Origin: Chondromyces crocatus
GTDB taxonomy: Bacteria; Myxococcota_A; Polyangia; Polyangiales; Polyangiaceae
Assembly (NCBI RefSeq): GCF_001189295.1
Contig: NZ_CP012159.1
Location: 6,216,525-6,280,524 of the forward strand
Length of the DNA stretch: 64,000 nucleotides
Direction: 5' to 3'
The notes under the pieces were generated by a model that saw only the letters and a list, made by a program, of their open reading frames with translations, did no database searches and was not told the DNA's origin. Both the position numbers and the translations under genes were made by a program. Below, in pieces: positions 1-8,350 of the stretch (within the stretch, counting starts at the first letter, position 1; each line of letters opens with the position of its first letter).

Positions 1-2400
1 GCGCTGCGTCCGAAGGGCGCCGAGCCGCGCCTGAGGCTTGCCCTGGATCACCTCGCCCGAGCAGACGTCGATGTCCTCGGCCCTCCCTTCGAGCGCCTGT
101 CCGATCTGGTCGACGCGCCGCTCGCCTCTCCCGTCTACAAGGCCCTCTGCGCCGTCTTCGCGCAAGCAGCCCTCAGCGCGGACGCGATCCCTCCCGCGCT
201 CGATCTGGCGACCCCCGCCGCCCGCACCCCCTTCGAGCGCCTCTACCTCCTTGCGCACGCCGAGGCGATGACCTCGCCGCTCGGGGCTGCCTTCGTCCGC
301 GCCCTTCATGCGACCGCGTCCATGTCTCCTTCGTTTCTGCGCGGCGTCTTGATGCGCTCGCTCTCCGCCTCGCGAGTTCGGTCCATGTTCGGTGAAGCCG
401 ACGCCCTGCGGATCCCTCACCTCCCCCTCGAAGCCTTCGACCTCGATCTCCTGGCGACCTGGACCGAGCCACCGAATTTCCAGCGCCACGCGACGCCACG
501 CCCTCTCCTCGGGTTGATCGACGAGCTGCTCGCCAAGCACCGCATCGTCATCGTCTGTGGCGCACCTGGTCGTGGCCAGTCGCTCACCGCGCGCAAGATC
601 ACCTCGGCCTGGGCCGACCGTCACGTCACGGTCGACCCCAGCATGGCCTCGGATCTCACGTTCCCCCTCGTCATCGACGGGGGCCGCGACATCGCGCACC
701 ACGACCCCTCCCTGGGCGCCGCCGTGCGCTGCGCCCTTCAGCGCAAGGCCGACTCCCTCGGCATCACTGCGGTCATCGACGAGGCCTCGCTGGCGGTCAC
801 CTCGCCTGGCGACCGTGTGGTCTACGTGGTGGATGGACTCGACGAAGCAGGACTCACGCTGACCGCCACGGAAGCGCTGTTCCGGGACCTCGTCCATGCG
901 ACCCGTGACACCCACCGTGCGATCGTGTTCTCGCGCAAGGCTGCGCTCCCCGATACGAAGGCCTTCGCCGAACATCCCATCGTGTACATCGAGGATCTCT
1001 CGCCCCACACCTCACCGGCTGGCGGCCAGATCGCCGCGTGGCTGGAGCGCTGGAACCTGCGGAGCGGCAAGGCGCCCCTCACCGTGGAGCAGTTCAAGGA
1101 GCGCGGCCTGGTCGACGCAGCGGGCACGCCGCTCGTGCTGTTCATGAGGGCGCTGACCTGGGAGGCCCAGCCGCCGACCGATGGATCCGACGATGAAGGC
1201 GTCGCCCGCCCCGGGCTGGGTCAGCCTCAAGGACCGCAGGGGGCGCTCCACGAACGCTTCTTCCGTCAGCTCGCCACGGCGCAGTGCGACCATGCGCGAG
1301 CGTGCGACGCTGCAACCTGGGAGGCCTTCACGCGGCTGCTGCATGCGGTGAGCGAGCGCCATCCGGGGGAGGTCGCTTTCCTGGAGGACGACCCCTCGGC
1401 CGCACGCGCGCAGGGGATGCTCTGGCTGCTGTCGCGGCTCGCCTGGGCGATCCATGGGCGCCGTGGGCGGGGGCAGGCGCTGACGGTGCAGGATGCGGTG
1501 CGCCTCCTCGAAGCCGAGCTCGGGGTGACTGCTGAGCCCTGGGGAAGGCAGCTCGTGCGCGCAGCGATGACGCTGATGCTTCCGCTCGAGCCGGCCGGTG
1601 AAGATGGTCCCCTCGTGTTCGGCCACCGTGCATTCCGGGAGTTCTTCGTCGCGCGGTACTGGGCGCTCGTGCTGCGCCGGATCGTCGCTCGGCCCGGAGC
1701 GGAGGCGCGACGGGTTCACGAAGGGACGTTGCTGGAGGGGCGCTTGCTCGGTGCAGCGGATGAGAGCTTCGCCTTCCTGCTGGAGAAGCTGAATGGTCCT
1801 TCCTGGAGTGAGGCGGAGCGCGAGGCGCTCTTGCAGTGGGCCCATGACGCCTTCGTCGATGAGACGTCCGATTTTCTGCGGCCCGAGCGGCCGCGGTGGG
1901 AGGAGGATCGGCGGCCGGCGTTGCGGGAGGCGGCGCTGGCGATCGGAAGCTTGATGAGCGGCGCGACGGGGATGGTGGTGGGTGAGCGGCGGGCGTTGAA
2001 GACGCTGCTGGCCAGTCTGTCGATCACGGTTCCCGAGCGGAGCGTGAAGGCGCCGCGCTTCTCGTGCGAGGATGCCGATCTTGAAGGGGTCAACCTGGCA
2101 GGGTTCGATCTCGAAGGGGCGAACCTGCCGCGCGCCAACCTGGTTGATGCGAACCTTGTAGGTACGAACCTGGTCGGCGCGAATCTGAGCGGTGCGAACC
2201 TGACGCGCGCGAACCTGCTGTCCGTGAAGCTCGGGAGGGCGAATCTGGCAGGTGCGCATCTGGAAGACGTGAGCGCGTTCCTGGCAGACTTTCGCGGGGC
2301 GAATCTGCTGGGGGCGAGCCTGGAGGAGAAAGCTCTGATGGGCGCGAAGCTGGAGGGCGCGCTGCGGGATCCGCCGAAGCCGACTGGCAAGAAGCGGTGA
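1..2400 (+). CDS. NACHT-type NTPase with C-terminal pentapeptide repeats (5' end outside window)
   Basis: The reading frame is open from the first base, so the start lies upstream; the ATG at 268 is internal. The visible part holds a STAND/NACHT P-loop NTPase core, then a long helical region, then pentapeptide repeats of the A(N/D)LxG type from about 2070 to 2360. The Walker B/sensor stretch reads VVDGLDEA near 829-852, which is typical of NACHT proteins. The Walker A loop at 559-582 reads GAPGRGQS: the invariant Lys is Gln, so ATP hydrolysis may be weak or lost. Bacterial NACHT proteins often act in anti-phage defence, with repeats as sensors; here the repeats are pentapeptides. Function is inferred from architecture. 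It is convergent with the DUF434 gene. The class call is fairly sure, the biological role is not. Confidence 0.75.
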   Translation, partial: ALRPKGAEPRLRLALDHLARADVDVLGPPFERLSDLVDAPLASPVYKALCAVFAQAALSADAIPPALDLATPAARTPFERLYLLAHAEAMTSPLGAAFVRALHATASMSPSFLRGVLMRSLSASRVRSMFGEADALRIPHLPLEAFDLDLLATWTEPPNFQRHATPRPLLGLIDELLAKHRIVIVCGAPGRGQSLTARKITSAWADRHVTVDPSMASDLTFPLVIDGGRDIAHHDPSLGAAVRCALQRKADSLGITAVIDEASLAVTSPGDRVVYVVDGLDEAGLTLTATEALFRDLVHATRDTHRAIVFSRKAALPDTKAFAEHPIVYIEDLSPHTSPAGGQIAAWLERWNLRSGKAPLTVEQFKERGLVDAAGTPLVLFMRALTWEAQPPTDGSDDEGVARPGLGQPQGPQGALHERFFRQLATAQCDHARACDAATWEAFTRLLHAVSERHPGEVAFLEDDPSAARAQGMLWLLSRLAWAIHGRRGRGQALTVQDAVRLLEAELGVTAEPWGRQLVRAAMTLMLPLEPAGEDGPLVFGHRAFREFFVARYWALVLRRIVARPGAEARRVHEGTLLEGRLLGAADESFAFLLEKLNGPSWSEAEREALLQWAHDAFVDETSDFLRPERPRWEEDRRPALREAALAIGSLMSGATGMVVGERRALKTLLASLSITVPERSVKAPRFSCEDADLEGVNLAGFDLEGANLPRANLVDANLVGTNLVGANLSGANLTRANLLSVKLGRANLAGAHLEDVSAFLADFRGANLLGASLEEKALMGAKLEGALRDPPKPTGKKR

Positions 2401-2436
2401 GAGGCGGCTGCACCCCACCGTCCACCGCCATCCTCG

Positions 2437-3261
2437 TCACCCCAGCAGATTCACCACCCACGCCCCTCTCACCCATCGCCTCACCACCTCCCCCGCCAGA
2501 TCCACCCAGCTCTCACACCGGTCCAGCACCACCCCATCCGACGACACCACCCCCCGCCTCCCTCTGAGCACCGCATCCGGATCCCGCACCAACCCCGCCT
2601 CCACCCCCACCCGCCCTCGCTCCTCCTCCCCCTCTCCAGCCTCCATCTCCCCCTCTCCTTCCGCCCTCTCTCGCCTTCCCCACCCCGCCTCGATCGCCCC
2701 CCTCAGCCGCCCCGACGACGACACCGCCTCATCGATCCACCACCGCGCGCCGGCCACCCCCGCCTCCTGCAGCGCTTTCTCCACCCATCCCAGCGCCCTC
2801 TCCGTCTCGTCCAGCACTGCGTAGCTCCCCCGCACCCCTGCCAGATCCCGCAGCGCTCCATCGGCGCCCAGCAACAGCGGTCCGCCGCGTTGCGCCACCT
2901 CCAGCGTGATCAACAGATTCAGCCCGTCGATCTCCACCCACGCTCCCCGCATCGCCTCCAGCTTCACGCACCGCGCCCGCCGCGCTGCGCGTTGCTCTTC
3001 CGAGCACCCAGCCCGCGTCAGCGCCATTCGCTGCCGCGCATCGAACTGGTGGTGATTCCCCACCATGGTCACCACCATCCCCAACGGATATCCCCGCCCC
3101 AGGAGCCAGTTCACCTCCTCCAGCCCGGCGCGAAGCCGCACCAGCGCCTCCCCGCCGAAACGCTCACCATCCCCGGCGTGCGCCCCGCGTCCACCCACCG
3201 CGCTCAAGGCTCCACCTCCCCCTTCGGAAGCGAGCCCGCAGTCACCCGGACGAACATCCAC
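2437..3261 (-). CDS. DUF434 domain-containing protein
   Basis: The protein is 274 residues from the first start in frame. It contains the DUF434-type block LLGRGYPLGMVVTMVGNHHQ and DARQRMALTRAGCS, followed by the second conserved block VEIDGLNLLITLEVAQRGGP with a DLAGVRGSY motif and a RWWIDEAVSSSGRLRG segment. These blocks are characteristic of DUF434/DUF5616 proteins, whose biochemical function is unknown to me. The first roughly 35 residues are low complexity (Gly/Ala) and the true start may be internal, nearer the sequence LEEVNWLLGRGYP. Between the last two conserved regions there is a Glu/Gly-rich insert (residues about 195-220) that looks like a linker. The gene is convergent with the NACHT gene, with only 36 bp between their stops. 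Confidence 0.7.
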   Translation of the reverse strand: MDVRPGDCGLASEGGGGALSAVGGRGAHAGDGERFGGEALVRLRAGLEEVNWLLGRGYPLGMVVTMVGNHHQFDARQRMALTRAGCSEEQRAARRARCVKLEAMRGAWVEIDGLNLLITLEVAQRGGPLLLGADGALRDLAGVRGSYAVLDETERALGWVEKALQEAGVAGARWWIDEAVSSSGRLRGAIEAGWGRRERAEGEGEMEAGEGEEERGRVGVEAGLVRDPDAVLRGRRGVVSSDGVVLDRCESWVDLAGEVVRRWVRGAWVVNLLG

Positions 3262-3369
3262 CAGGCCATCACGTTCCCCCGATCATGCAACCGAACCTGC
3301 CTCCCCGGGAGGGACCACGTATCCTCCCACCCCTCTCCGGCTCCTCTCCCCGCTGATATCCTTGCGTCC

Positions 3370-3741
3370 ATGAAACGCCCCCTCTTGCTCTTATTCCTCG
3401 TGGCTCTCCCCCTCGTCGGCGCCTTGCTCCAGGCCTGCGGCGACTCTGGATCGGCAGGCGAAGCTGGCAACGGTGGCGCTGGCGCGGGCGACGGCTACCC
3501 GTGCAGCACCTTCGGACCGCATGATCTCGAACGCTGTTCCATCGAGGGGATCTCGTGCTCGTACGCGGACACCGCGTGCATGTACTCCTGGACCTGCGAA
3601 TCCGGCGCGTGGAAGACCTCCGATCAGTGCCACACCTCGGGCGGCAACGGCGGTGACGGTGGCAGCGCTGGCGGAAGCGGCGGCGCTGCCGGGGCCAACG
3701 GCGCTGGAGGCAACGGCGGCACTGCGGGAAACGGTGGCTGA
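3370..3741 (+). CDS. small Gly-rich lipoprotein
   Basis: This 123-residue protein begins MKRPLLLLFLVALPLVG and has a lipobox LLQAC near residue 20-24, so it should be a lipidated secreted protein. After the lipobox comes a short Gly/Ser linker, then a Cys-rich middle with six cysteines (CSTFGPHDLERC, GISCSYADTAC, WTCESG), then a Gly/Asn/Ala tail of repeated GGxGG units. Such Gly-rich spacer tails are common in myxobacterial lipoproteins. The start is the ATG placed before the signal peptide; the frame is open far upstream but the upstream part is antisense to DUF434. No enzymatic domain is recognised. Confidence 0.7.
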   Translation: MKRPLLLLFLVALPLVGALLQACGDSGSAGEAGNGGAGAGDGYPCSTFGPHDLERCSIEGISCSYADTACMYSWTCESGAWKTSDQCHTSGGNGGDGGSAGGSGGAAGANGAGGNGGTAGNGG

Positions 3742-4120
3742 ACCCCTACGACCAACCCGCGCGAACCCGAACTCCTGACGAGCTGCGCTCCACGATCCAG
3801 AGCGCCGCGAACCACCGCGACAGCCTTCCTTTTCACGCGCGCAGCCCTCTGCACGCCCGAACTCCTGCACGCGCCCGAACTCCTGCACGCGCTCGAATTT
3901 TTCGCGCGCTCACCCCTCATCACGCGCGCTCAAAGCCCGCCCCCAGCACCTCCTCCGCCCCCTTCCGATCCCCCTTCCGGCTCACCGCCGCCCTCCCCAC
4001 ATCACCCCAATCTCCCCCTCGCCCTGGCCTCCCACAATCCTGACATAGAGCTGTCATCCCCCCTCGCTACCCTCTCTCTCGAACGCACCGACAACCTCCC
4101 TCCACCTCCCGAGGATCCCC
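3742..4120. other. intergenic region with short 18-bp tandem repeat
   Basis: No gene is supported here. A C-rich stretch at about 3853-3900 holds two near-identical 18-bp copies of cgcccgaactcctgcacg and a third diverged partial copy, and a similar cgaactcctg core occurs once more at about 3767. The end of the region (4040-4110) should carry the promoter of the GFA gene, but I see no convincing -35/-10 pair. Confidence 0.5.
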
Positions 4121-4579
4121 ATGGAAACCACCCAGCCCGCTCACGCCGCGCCCCAGCCCCGGACCACACCCCGCACACACCGCGGGAGCTGTCACTGCGG
4201 CAACCTCACCTTCGAGGTCGACCTCGATCTCTCCGAGGGGGCCACCCGCTGCAACTGCTCCATCTGCACCAAGCTCGCGAGCTTGAGCGCCATCGTCAAA
4301 CCCGACGCGTTTCGACTCGTCCTCGGCAAGGAACGCCTGTCCATCTATGAGTGGGGGGCCAAGGTTTCCCGTCGGTACTTCTGTAGCCGCTGTGGGATTC
4401 ACGCTTTTGCGCGGGGCCACCTCGCGGAGCTCGGCGGGGACTACGTGGGGGTGAACCTCAACTGTCTCGATGATGCCGAGCTGAGCCGGCTCGAGACCAC
4501 CTACTGGGATGGTCGACACAACAACTGGCAAGCCGGCGCGCGCTCCACTCCCTGGCCCATCCACCCCGCTGGCGTCTGA
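4121..4579 (+). CDS. GFA family zinc protein (first of a tandem pair)
   Basis: This is a 152-residue member of the GFA (glutathione-dependent formaldehyde-activating) fold family, recognised by GSCHCGNLTFEV at residues 24-35, the zinc motif CNCSICTKL and the second pair YFCSRCGIHAFARG, with the family end motif WDGRHNNWQAG. The zinc ligands of the family (CxC, CxxC, CxxC) are all present. Most GFA members are not true formaldehyde-activating enzymes, so the substrate is unknown. It is followed 124 bp downstream by a paralogue in the same direction, which points to an old gene duplication. The Pro-rich N-terminal stretch of about 20 residues is probably disordered. Confidence 0.85.
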   Translation: METTQPAHAAPQPRTTPRTHRGSCHCGNLTFEVDLDLSEGATRCNCSICTKLASLSAIVKPDAFRLVLGKERLSIYEWGAKVSRRYFCSRCGIHAFARGHLAELGGDYVGVNLNCLDDAELSRLETTYWDGRHNNWQAGARSTPWPIHPAGV

Positions 4580-4703
4580 GCATCACCCACCACGACGGCC
4601 TGCCTCACGATTCCGCCACGCCGAGCTGGCCGCGAGCGGACGTCAACCGCTCGCTCTCTTCGACGAACGACCGCACGACCCGAGAAAGGACGATGGGCAT
4701 CCC

Positions 4704-5177
4704 ATGGACCACGACGACACGACACGCGACGCTGCCGCCACGAACGCCACCAGGACGCTGCACGGGAGCTGCCACTGCGGGCTCGTGAGATTCGAGGTCG
4801 ACCATGACCCCACCGCTGAAGCGACCGGGTGCAACTGCGTCAACTGTACGAAGGTTGGCGTGGCGGGCCTCATCGTGAATCCCGCCGCCTTCCGGCTCGT
4901 GCAAGGCGAAGATGCGCTGGGCATGTACACCTGGGGCGCCAGCGGGATGCGGCGCTACTTCTGCAACCACTGCGGTGTGCATGGCTTCGTGCGTGGGAAC
5001 GTCGCGGAGCTTGGTGGCGAGTATGTTTCGGTGAGTCTGCACAGCATCGACGGGGTCGAGATCACCGAGGTGAAGGTGGCTCACTGGGATGGCCGCCACG
5101 ACAACTGGCAAGCCGGTCCGCGTGAGACTCCCTGGCCCATCCTCGATGCCGAGATCGCGGTACCCGTGGAAGTCTGA
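4704..5177 (+). CDS. GFA family zinc protein (second of a tandem pair)
   Basis: This 157-residue paralogue of the preceding gene shares GSCHCGLVRFEVD, CNCVNCTKVG, YFCNHCGVHGFVRG and WDGRHDNWQAG, so all zinc-binding cysteines are kept. I chose the ATG at 4704 because similarity to the paralogue starts soon after it and AAGGA lies upstream at 4686-4690; the frame itself is open from 4509, overlapping the end of the first gene. The paralogues differ mainly at their ends. The stop codon lies inside the first copy of an 85-bp tandem repeat that continues into the intergenic region. Catalytic role is unknown, as for most of the family. Confidence 0.85.
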   Translation: MDHDDTTRDAAATNATRTLHGSCHCGLVRFEVDHDPTAEATGCNCVNCTKVGVAGLIVNPAAFRLVQGEDALGMYTWGASGMRRYFCNHCGVHGFVRGNVAELGGEYVSVSLHSIDGVEITEVKVAHWDGRHDNWQAGPRETPWPILDAEIAVPVEV

Positions 5178-5330
5178 GCGGCTGAGTTCACCCTGCATGG
5201 CGCAGGCGAGGTGCTGCGCCAGCAAACGCGCGTCGTCGACCTCGGCAGCCGCGGACGTCTGAGCCGCTGAGCCGCCCCTGCGTGATGCAGGCGAGGTGCT
5301 GCGTCCGCAGACGCGCGCGTCGTCGCCCGA
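5172..5330 (+). repeat. 85-bp direct repeat spanning the stop codon of the second GFA gene
   Basis: Copy 1 starts at 5172 with gtctgagc and contains the TGA stop (5175-5177); copy 2 starts at 5257 with the same gtctgagc. About 70 bp match well, including the block caggcgaggtgctgcg in both. The second copy lies entirely in noncoding DNA, so the duplication extended the 3' end and left the protein intact. Confidence 0.7.
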
Positions 5331-5390
5331 AGCTTTCCCCAAGGGCCGCAACAGCGGTCTCTCGCTCTGTACCAGTCGACTTGCGCGCTG

Positions 5391-5580
5391 CTGAGCGCAG
5401 CCCATCGGAAGCGGGCGCGAGGGCTCGTACAGCAGGCTCTCCGCGCTGCACTCGTGGAGCCGCGCGCCGCTGAGCGCTGCTGCATGGAAGCGGGCGCGAG
5501 AGCTCGTTCTGTTGGCGCGGGGGCGCTGCGTCGTGAGGGGCACTGCGTCGGAGGCGGGCACTGCGTCGGAGGTGGCAGCG
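5391..5580 (+). repeat. 79-bp degenerate direct repeat and smaller 18-bp repeat
   Basis: Two copies start at 5391 and 5470, each with ctgagcgc followed by ggaagcgggcgcgag. After them, gtcggaggcgggcactgc is followed by a near copy. The 5178-5677 stretch between the GFA gene and the next gene is therefore mostly repeat-derived and contains no supported gene. Confidence 0.55.
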
Positions 5581-5677
5581 TTTACGCTCTGCCGGCGACG
5601 TCAGGGGGGTCGTGCTTTGGGGCGGGTCCTCGTGCTGGGTGACGAGGGGGCGTCGGGGCGGTGCGGGCTTCAGGAGA

Positions 5678-6586
5678 TCAGGGGTGATCTGAGGCTTCGT
5701 TCGGTGGGGATCTCCTGGAAGCGGGGGCGCTGGTGGAGGGTCTGCTGGACGAGGGGGAGCTGGTGGAGGGGGCGCTGGAAGCGGGGGCGGTGGGGGGCGG
5801 GGCTGCGGTGGTGTCGGGGGTGGGCTTCGGGGGGACGGGTTTTCTGGGGGGGTTGTCGAGGAGGCGGAGGGTGAAGGCGTCGGCGATGACGGGGGTGCCA
5901 AGGGCGCGGCCGGCGTGGCGGGCGGCTCGGCGGGCCTGGCGGGCAAGGGTGACGATGATGCCGTCGAGGAGGTTGAGGTGCTCGGTCTCTTCGAGGGAGC
6001 TGAGGTTCTCGGAGCGGTGTTCGAGGGAGGTGGTGAGGGTGGTGAGGGTGACCGCAAGGGCGGTGACGATGGCGGGGCCGCCTCGGTAGAGGGCTGCGGT
6101 GGTGATGTCAGGGGTCTGGAAGGTGGCGAGGAGGAGGGCGAGGTGGGCGTGGAGCTGGAGGGCGAGGCCTCGGGTGCGTGGGAGGCGGGAGGTCTGCTGG
6201 AGGGTGGTGGTGGCGAGGCGTTCGAGGTCCTCGGGGGCGCCGTCGGCGCGAAGGGCGGTGGTGACGGCGAGGAGGATGGTGCGGGCTGCGGCGCGGTGGT
6301 GCTTGGCCTGGTGGATGGCGTCGGCGTAGGCGCGGCGGTCTCGGCGGAGCTGGTTGGTCCGGGCGGTGCGGGTGACTTCACCGGCGATGAGGGCGTCGCG
6401 GGCCTGTTCGAGGAGGAGGGCGTCGGTCTGGCTGAAGCCGTAGTCGATGAGCTGAGGGGCGTGCTTGGCGAGGGCGAGCAAGGTGGCGCCAGCCTGGGCG
6501 ACGGTGTCGTGGGAGCTGTAGTGGGTGCCGACGCGGATGTACTTGGCGCGGGCGTGGGGCGAGAGGGTGGCGGGGTCGAAGGTCAT
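5678..6586 (-). CDS. hypothetical helical protein with Pro/Ser-rich tail
   Basis: I do not recognise this 302-residue protein. The ATG at 6586 is preceded by AGGAG at a good distance, which supports the start. Residues 1-225 are predicted almost all helical, Ala/Leu/Arg/Thr rich, without signal peptide or transmembrane segments, suggesting a helical bundle. The phrase TLARQARRAARHAGRALGT gives a strongly basic amphipathic helix near residue 215. The last about 65 residues are Pro/Ser/Thr low complexity and likely disordered. Its nearest upstream gene in the same direction is the HNH nuclease, 276 bp away, with an A-tract in between, so co-transcription is uncertain. Confidence 0.6.
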   Translation of the reverse strand: MTFDPATLSPHARAKYIRVGTHYSSHDTVAQAGATLLALAKHAPQLIDYGFSQTDALLLEQARDALIAGEVTRTARTNQLRRDRRAYADAIHQAKHHRAAARTILLAVTTALRADGAPEDLERLATTTLQQTSRLPRTRGLALQLHAHLALLLATFQTPDITTAALYRGGPAIVTALAVTLTTLTTSLEHRSENLSSLEETEHLNLLDGIIVTLARQARRAARHAGRALGTPVIADAFTLRLLDNPPRKPVPPKPTPDTTAAPPPTAPASSAPSTSSPSSSRPSTSAPASRRSPPNEASDHP

Positions 6587-6820
6587 GGGTCGTCTCCTGA
6601 GGGGTGTTCACGGGGTGGGACGGCTGCCGCCGGAGATGTGAAGGGCTCCGGGGCGTTCCGGTAGACGCGCAGGTGCGTGGGGTTATTCGCAGGGGGAGAC
6701 GATTTTTTTACGCACTGCGGGGAGAGGGAGAACGCTGCGGGAGAGCGGGGGGATGGAGGTGGGAGGGGGTGGCACCTCGGAGGTGTTCCGTGGAGGTGCA
6801 GGAGCGTGCTGGGAGGGAGG

Positions 6821-6873
6821 TGCGCGGGCGCGGGTTCAGGTGTCGCTGCGCGGGCGCGGGGTTCAGGTGTCGC
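6821..6873 (-). repeat. 26-bp tandem duplication across the stop codon of the HNH gene
   Basis: Copies start at 6821 and 6847 on the plus strand (tgcgcgggcgcgg then ttcaggtgtcgc). The stop codon of the minus-strand HNH gene (6863-6865) lies in the copy nearer the gene; the other copy is downstream noncoding DNA. Confidence 0.65.
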
Positions 6874-7546
6874 CGTGCAGGAGCAAGCCCTGGCGCCGAA
6901 GTTCGGAGGCGATGAAGGGGGCGCGGTGCTCCAGGTAGACGAGATCGATGCCGCCCTCGCCCGGGCCGAGGTGGTAGCTGGTCACGTATTCTTCGCGCTG
7001 TTTTCGGCAGTCACGAAGGTTCAACAGGGACAGGGTGGCGTCGATCTTTGGGTGCTGCGCGTTCGGTGCGCCGTGGCGTCGCTGGACGTCGAGGGTCGCG
7101 AAGTCGAGTTCGAACCAGCCGTCCTGCACCTCGAATGGGTCCACGACATCCAGCACGCCCTTGGCGGTGTTCACGCACGCGGCGCTGAGGCGGTAGTTCG
7201 ACCATTCGTAGGCGAGTTTCCGGTTCTTCGACTTCGCGACGAAGTGGTCGACCGTCGGGCTGCCCGTGGCTCGCTCGATGTACATGGCGAGGTAGGCGCA
7301 GCGCTGGCCGTAGAGGGCCATCATGTCGTCGAGCGCGCTCTTGCCGTCGGTCTTGCGAGGTTCGATCCAGAGGAGAGGGAGCTTCGTCGGAGGGATGTCC
7401 TCTTCGCGGGCATAGGTGGTTGACGGTTTGCGGCCTCCTTTGCCCTTCACCGGCTTGCCCAGGAGGCGCGTGATTGCTTCCTGGCCTCGCTGGCGGACGT
7501 GTTCCTCGAAGCTGGGTGGCTCAGGGGCCAGGGCAACTCGGATCAC
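6863..7546 (-). CDS. ptuB: PtuB-like HNH endonuclease (Septu-type)
   Basis: This 227-residue protein carries an HNH nuclease core in the order seen in PtuB proteins: RCAYLAMYI (83-90), TVDHF with D100-H101, EWSNYRL with N117, and CVNTAKG with N126. DHF...N...N-K is the betabetaalpha-metal nuclease signature. The start is a GTG at 7546 that overlaps the TGA of the upstream ATPase gene (GTGA), so the two are translationally coupled. ATPase followed by HNH nuclease is the order of Septu (PtuAB), which is also used as effector in Ec78-type retrons. The nuclease looks complete, while its ATPase partner is truncated. Loss of the partner may leave it non-functional or differently regulated. Assignment to the PtuB family is by motif only. 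Confidence 0.75.
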   Translation of the reverse strand: MIRVALAPEPPSFEEHVRQRGQEAITRLLGKPVKGKGGRKPSTTYAREEDIPPTKLPLLWIEPRKTDGKSALDDMMALYGQRCAYLAMYIERATGSPTVDHFVAKSKNRKLAYEWSNYRLSAACVNTAKGVLDVVDPFEVQDGWFELDFATLDVQRRHGAPNAQHPKIDATLSLLNLRDCRKQREEYVTSYHLGPGEGGIDLVYLEHRAPFIASELRRQGLLLHGDT

Positions 7547-8349
7547 GTCGTCTTCCTTCGGCTCGACGTTGCCTTGCGGCTCGATGCTGCCTTGCGGCTT
7601 GGCATGGCCTTACGGCTCGATGCTGTCTTGGTGCTTGGCGATGCCTTGCGGCTCGATGCTGTCTTGGTGCTCGCCGGTGCCTTGCGGCTCGATGCTGTCT
7701 TGGTGCTTGCCGGTGCCGGTGCGGCTTGGCGGTCGCGGAAGTAGCCCCAGCGGACCCAGAACGGGTCGATGTCGGGCAGGCCGGCGTCGCGCAGGGCTTG
7801 GTCCGCAGCGGCGATGGCGGTGGCGGAAGCTGTGCCTTGGTGCATCAGCGTCCGAGCTTGTTTCACGGCTCGCTCACCTTCGATGGAGCGGGGCTCCTTC
7901 AGATCGAAGGCTTCGCTGGTGAGCCAGTTGCCGATCTCGCCGTGACGAACGTAGGTCCGCGAGGTGAGCTTGACGGACGGGGGCCGGGTCGCTTTGTCGA
8001 GATCGAGGTCGAACCAGGCGTCCTTCTCGGCGTGGAAGAGGGGCTCGACGGAGGCCAGGACGAGGGGGGAATGGGTCGCGGTGATGAGCTGGACGCGTGA
8101 GCCGTGCTGGCCGGTGAGGATGTCCATCACCGGCAAGAGCGCTGGGACGATGCTTCGCTGCCACCGGGCATGCAGGTGGGCTTCGATCTCGTCGATGAGG
8201 AAGATGATTTCTCTGGCGGGGGGCTCGCCGCGGACCTTGGCAGCGGCGAGGTGTTCGTCCCACGTCCAGATGAGCAGGTAGGCGAGTGCGACGATCCGGC
8301 GCATGCCGGCCGAGGCGTAGATGATGGGGACATCGTCGCCGTAAGGCAT
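7543..8349 (-). CDS. ptuA: C-terminal half of an AAA/PtuA-like ATPase, N-terminus lost at a repeat array
   Basis: The 268-residue frame starts directly at the ABC-type signature YASAGMRR (11-18), continues with Walker B IIFLIDE (48-54, E54 probably catalytic) and the H-loop ATHSP (H93). This is the C-terminal half of an AAA_21/SMC-like defence ATPase. The Walker A half, which should precede it, is missing: upstream sequence is a 21-22 bp repeat array, in which this frame reads only Pro/Ser/Gly/Thr. The fragment therefore cannot bind ATP as the full enzyme does and is probably a pseudogene. The last about 65 residues are a Lys/Ser/Thr/Ala tail of repeated STKTASSRKA units, encoded by 36-bp repeats at about 7560-7730, unusual for this family. 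Confidence 0.7.
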   Translation of the reverse strand: MPYGDDVPIIYASAGMRRIVALAYLLIWTWDEHLAAAKVRGEPPAREIIFLIDEIEAHLHARWQRSIVPALLPVMDILTGQHGSRVQLITATHSPLVLASVEPLFHAEKDAWFDLDLDKATRPPSVKLTSRTYVRHGEIGNWLTSEAFDLKEPRSIEGERAVKQARTLMHQGTASATAIAAADQALRDAGLPDIDPFWVRWGYFRDRQAAPAPASTKTASSRKAPASTKTASSRKASPSTKTASSRKAMPSRKAASSRKATSSRRKTT

Positions 8350-8350
8350 G

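Noticed and set aside
5188-6381. A 397-codon minus-strand frame rich in Pro/Ser.
   Set aside because: It overlaps the better-supported 5678-6586 gene (with a good ribosome-binding site) in another frame and reads low-complexity sequence throughout.
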